A stretch of 64,000 nucleotides of DNA from Urophycis tenuis (lineage: Eukaryota > Chordata > Actinopteri > Gadiformes > Phycidae). Under the pieces are notes generated by a model. It worked only from the letters and a program-made list of their open reading frames with translations, was not told where the DNA came from and ran no database searches. The position numbers were made by a program, and so were the translations under genes. The stretch spans positions 2,057,323-2,121,322 of the forward strand of contig JAXIVH010000021.1 in NCBI GenBank assembly GCA_036785325.1, written 5' to 3'. This document shows positions 52,501-64,000 of the stretch, in pieces. Positions within the stretch are counted from its first letter, which is position 1. The number at the start of each line of letters is the position of its first letter.

Positions 52501-54072
52501 GTGTGTGTGAGTGTGCGTGTGTGTGTGTGTGAGTGTGCGTGCGTGCGTGCGTGCGTGTGTGCTGGGCCCAGCGGTGTTCTGGCCCCGGGTGCAGGTTTCT
52601 CTGTTGCGTTAAGTCTGTGGCTCAGGCCTCTTTGTTCAGCCCGGCTCCCTCTGGCCGCAGCCCATTGTGCTTCCACGAGGAGGGCAACGCCACAGGAATG
52701 CTGACCGCCACAGTTTAAAATCTCCCTCTCACCGGCTGGCTCGTTCACTCACTCACTCACTCACTCACTCACTCACTCACTCATTCTGGCTTTCACTTTC
52801 TCTTCCTGACGGATGAGGTGTGAAGCTCATCCGTCAGGCTATTCTGCGGTGTTCCGTGGAAGAGAGTTGAGAACGCGTGTAGACAGACGGACGGACACAC
52901 AGTCTGGTTCCCTTCATCAGACGTACGGACACACAGTCTGCAGTCTGGTTCCCTTCATCAGACAGACGGACACACAGTCTGCAGTCGTTGACTCGTAGTT
53001 TCTAGTCTCTGTTTACCTCTGGAGCTGACGTGTGTCGGGGGTTCTGGTGTGGCAGGATACCGGACCGGGCCAAGACCTCCTCCTCGCGGCGGCCGTTGTT
53101 CTCAGTATGTTTTTGTAGGTGTTACAGGTCCAGGTCACATGGGGCTAATCTCTGTGATGTCACAGCTCATTAAGAACCACGTCTTGTTGTTTGAGTTTAG
53201 GATGGACTAAAACTCCACGGCGCCACACACCGCCGCGGTCCCGCCCCGACCCCACAGGCTGCTCCTGGCCCGCGCCTCCGTCCTCGAATCGGTGTCACCT
53301 GCGTCGTTCACTTATGATCCCAGGTGCCGTCGCTCCCACACAGGAGTGAACGCGGCGACACGGGAGATTTGTGTTGCGTCAACGGAAACTGCTGAGCGCG
53401 TTTCAGCGAGTTATGTCCCGCCGCTGGCCCAGACCCGTTGAACCCGGCCGGGCGTGTCGCCCCGCTGAGGCGTTGGGTTTCAGTGCAACGGGAGATTCCT
53501 TCATGACTCGGCAGCAGAGTGTCGTCTCCCCGGCACCTCCGCAGCGCGCGAGAGGAGTGCATGTTGGCGCTGTGGGACTGTGGGGGCTCCGGTGTAGTCT
53601 CCGTTGTTATGAATGAGGGCAGGTCGTCACATGAAGGAGATGGAGACAGAGGAGGCCGGGGATTCTGTGTTGTCGATGGCGTGACGTGGTAGAGTTGGTG
53701 TCTCTCTGCATCATTTCAGTAGAAGATGTTCCCACGCAGTGCTTGTGACCGGCCCTTGGGTCTTTGCCTTCTGTTCCAGGTGGAACACGTCCCAGGTGGT
53801 TCCTGGGTTTGAGTTCAGGTTCTACCCTCCCCTGACCCCAGAGGAGGTTCCTGTGGTCCCCCACTGCTGGCCCGGAGTCCAGTGAAGCCATTCCTCCTTC
53901 TTCTGGTGTCTAGGAGGAAGAGACTGAGACAGAGAGAGAGAGAGAGAGAGCTTCAGAGTCTCAGAGTCTCGTGGTAGTCCCTCGCCCTACATGCCTCGTC
54001 ACTGTCCGTGAGGATCAACACTTAGCTGAGCATCACCTGAAGGAGGAGGAGCAGCAGCAGGAGGAGGAGGTC
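49598..54072 (+). other. cdk21 3' UTR, intergenic region and possible svil 5' exons
   Basis: AATAAA at 50103-50108 may end the kinase transcript. A stretch ending in a strong GTAAGT donor at 50850 could be a non-coding svil exon, but nothing in it confirms this. TG and CACT microsatellites (52457-52560, 52745-52790), a roughly 45-bp duplication (52895-52985) and a GA run (53929-53950) were seen. No coding frame was recognised. Confidence 0.4.
50103..50108 (+). terminator. Candidate poly(A) signal AATAAA for the cdk21-like gene
   Basis: First canonical hexamer after the stop codon, about 505 bp downstream. Confidence 0.4.
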
Positions 54073-63345
<9,273 letters not shown>

Positions 63346-63454
63346 GTAAGACATTCCCAACCACTCAAACAGCAGACGATAGCAGAGTTATGTTTAAATC
63401 TTTTGTTGCTGAGACACTTGAAACACTGGTAAATGTCATCGCAATTTTCTGCAT

Positions 63455-64000
63455 GTTTTTCTCTCTGTGTCTCTCTCTGTCTCCCTCTGTGTCTCTATGT
63501 GTCTCTCTGTCTCTCTCTGTGTCTCTTTGTCTCTCTCTGTGTCTCTATGTCTCTCTCTTTCTCTCTCTGTCTCCCTCTGTGTCTCTCTCTATCTCCCTCT
63601 GTGTCTTTATGGCTCTCTCTTTCTCTCTCTGTGTCTCTCTGTCTCCCTCTGTGTCTCTATGTCTCTCTCTTTCTCTCTCTGTCTCCCTCTGTGTCTCTCT
63701 CTTTCTCTCTCTGTGCCTTTGTGTTTCTCTGTCTCTCTCTGTGTCTCTCTCTCTGTCTCTCTCTCTCTTTCTCTCTCTATATCTCTCCGTCTCCCTCTGT
63801 GTTTCTCTCTCTCTCTGTCTCCCTCTGTGTCTCTCTCTTTCTCTCTCTGTGCCTTTGTGTTTCTGTCTCTGTGTCTCTCTCTCTTTCTCTCTCTATATCT
63901 CTCCGTCTCCCTCTGTGTTTCTCTCTCTCTCTGTGTCTCTTTCTCTCAATGTGTCTCTATGTCTCTCTCTTTCTCTCTCTGTCTCTCTCTGTGTCTCTCT
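63455..64000. repeat. Pyrimidine-rich minisatellite CTCTCTGTCTC/CCTCTGTGTCTC, open at the right edge
   Basis: More than 540 bp of CTCTCTNTG units follow the last svil donor by about 110 bp. Larger blocks, such as CTCTATATCTCTCCGTCTCC, are themselves duplicated at about 63774 and 63890. Confidence 0.92.

Overview
This window looks like teleost fish nuclear DNA. It holds intron-rich vertebrate genes with GT-AG splice sites and dense micro- and minisatellites, with very long (CA)n and (GA)n runs. Gadiform genomes are known for such tandem-repeat density, but the species is not proven by anything here. All products are inferred from conceptual splicing by eye and remembered family sequences; no database search was run.

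Layout from left to right: (1) 3' end of a Rho GTPase-activating protein gene, arhgap23-like, plus strand, about 1-6.7 kb. (2) hexim1, single coding exon, minus strand, 7.68-8.79 kb, with a TATA box at 9.16 kb; it converges with arhgap23. (3) plcd3, phosphoinositide phospholipase C delta-3, plus strand, 15 coding exons from 12.58 to 30.94 kb, with one U12-type AT-AC intron. (4) nmt1, N-myristoyltransferase, plus strand, 12 coding exons, 32.90-39.37 kb. (5) retsat, all-trans-retinol 13,14-reductase family, plus strand, 11 exons, 41.34-46.33 kb. (6) a CDK4/6-subfamily kinase resembling teleost cdk21, plus strand, 7 exons, 47.52-49.60 kb. (7) the N-terminal half of a supervillin (svil) paralogue, plus strand, at least 10 coding exons from 54.07 kb, running off the right edge.

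The gene set arhgap23-hexim1-plcd3-nmt1 matches genes of human 17q12-q21. A supervillin copy here fits the known 10p/17q paralogy (ARHGAP21 and SVIL on 10p; ARHGAP23 on 17q). The genes share no obvious pathway; the grouping is conserved linkage, not an operon.

The most unusual signal is a recurring architecture in which minisatellites are built from splice sites. In plcd3 (exons 2 and 6) and retsat (exon 10) the last exon bases plus the 5' splice site are tandemly amplified into the downstream intron, giving 15-25 decoy donors. plcd3 exon 4 and cdk21 exon 4 show weaker versions, and plcd3 exon 2 also has an acceptor-like array upstream. Other points of interest are the U12 intron, a Pro-Gly coding minisatellite in svil, an atypical cyclin-binding helix in the kinase, and several dispersed repeats.
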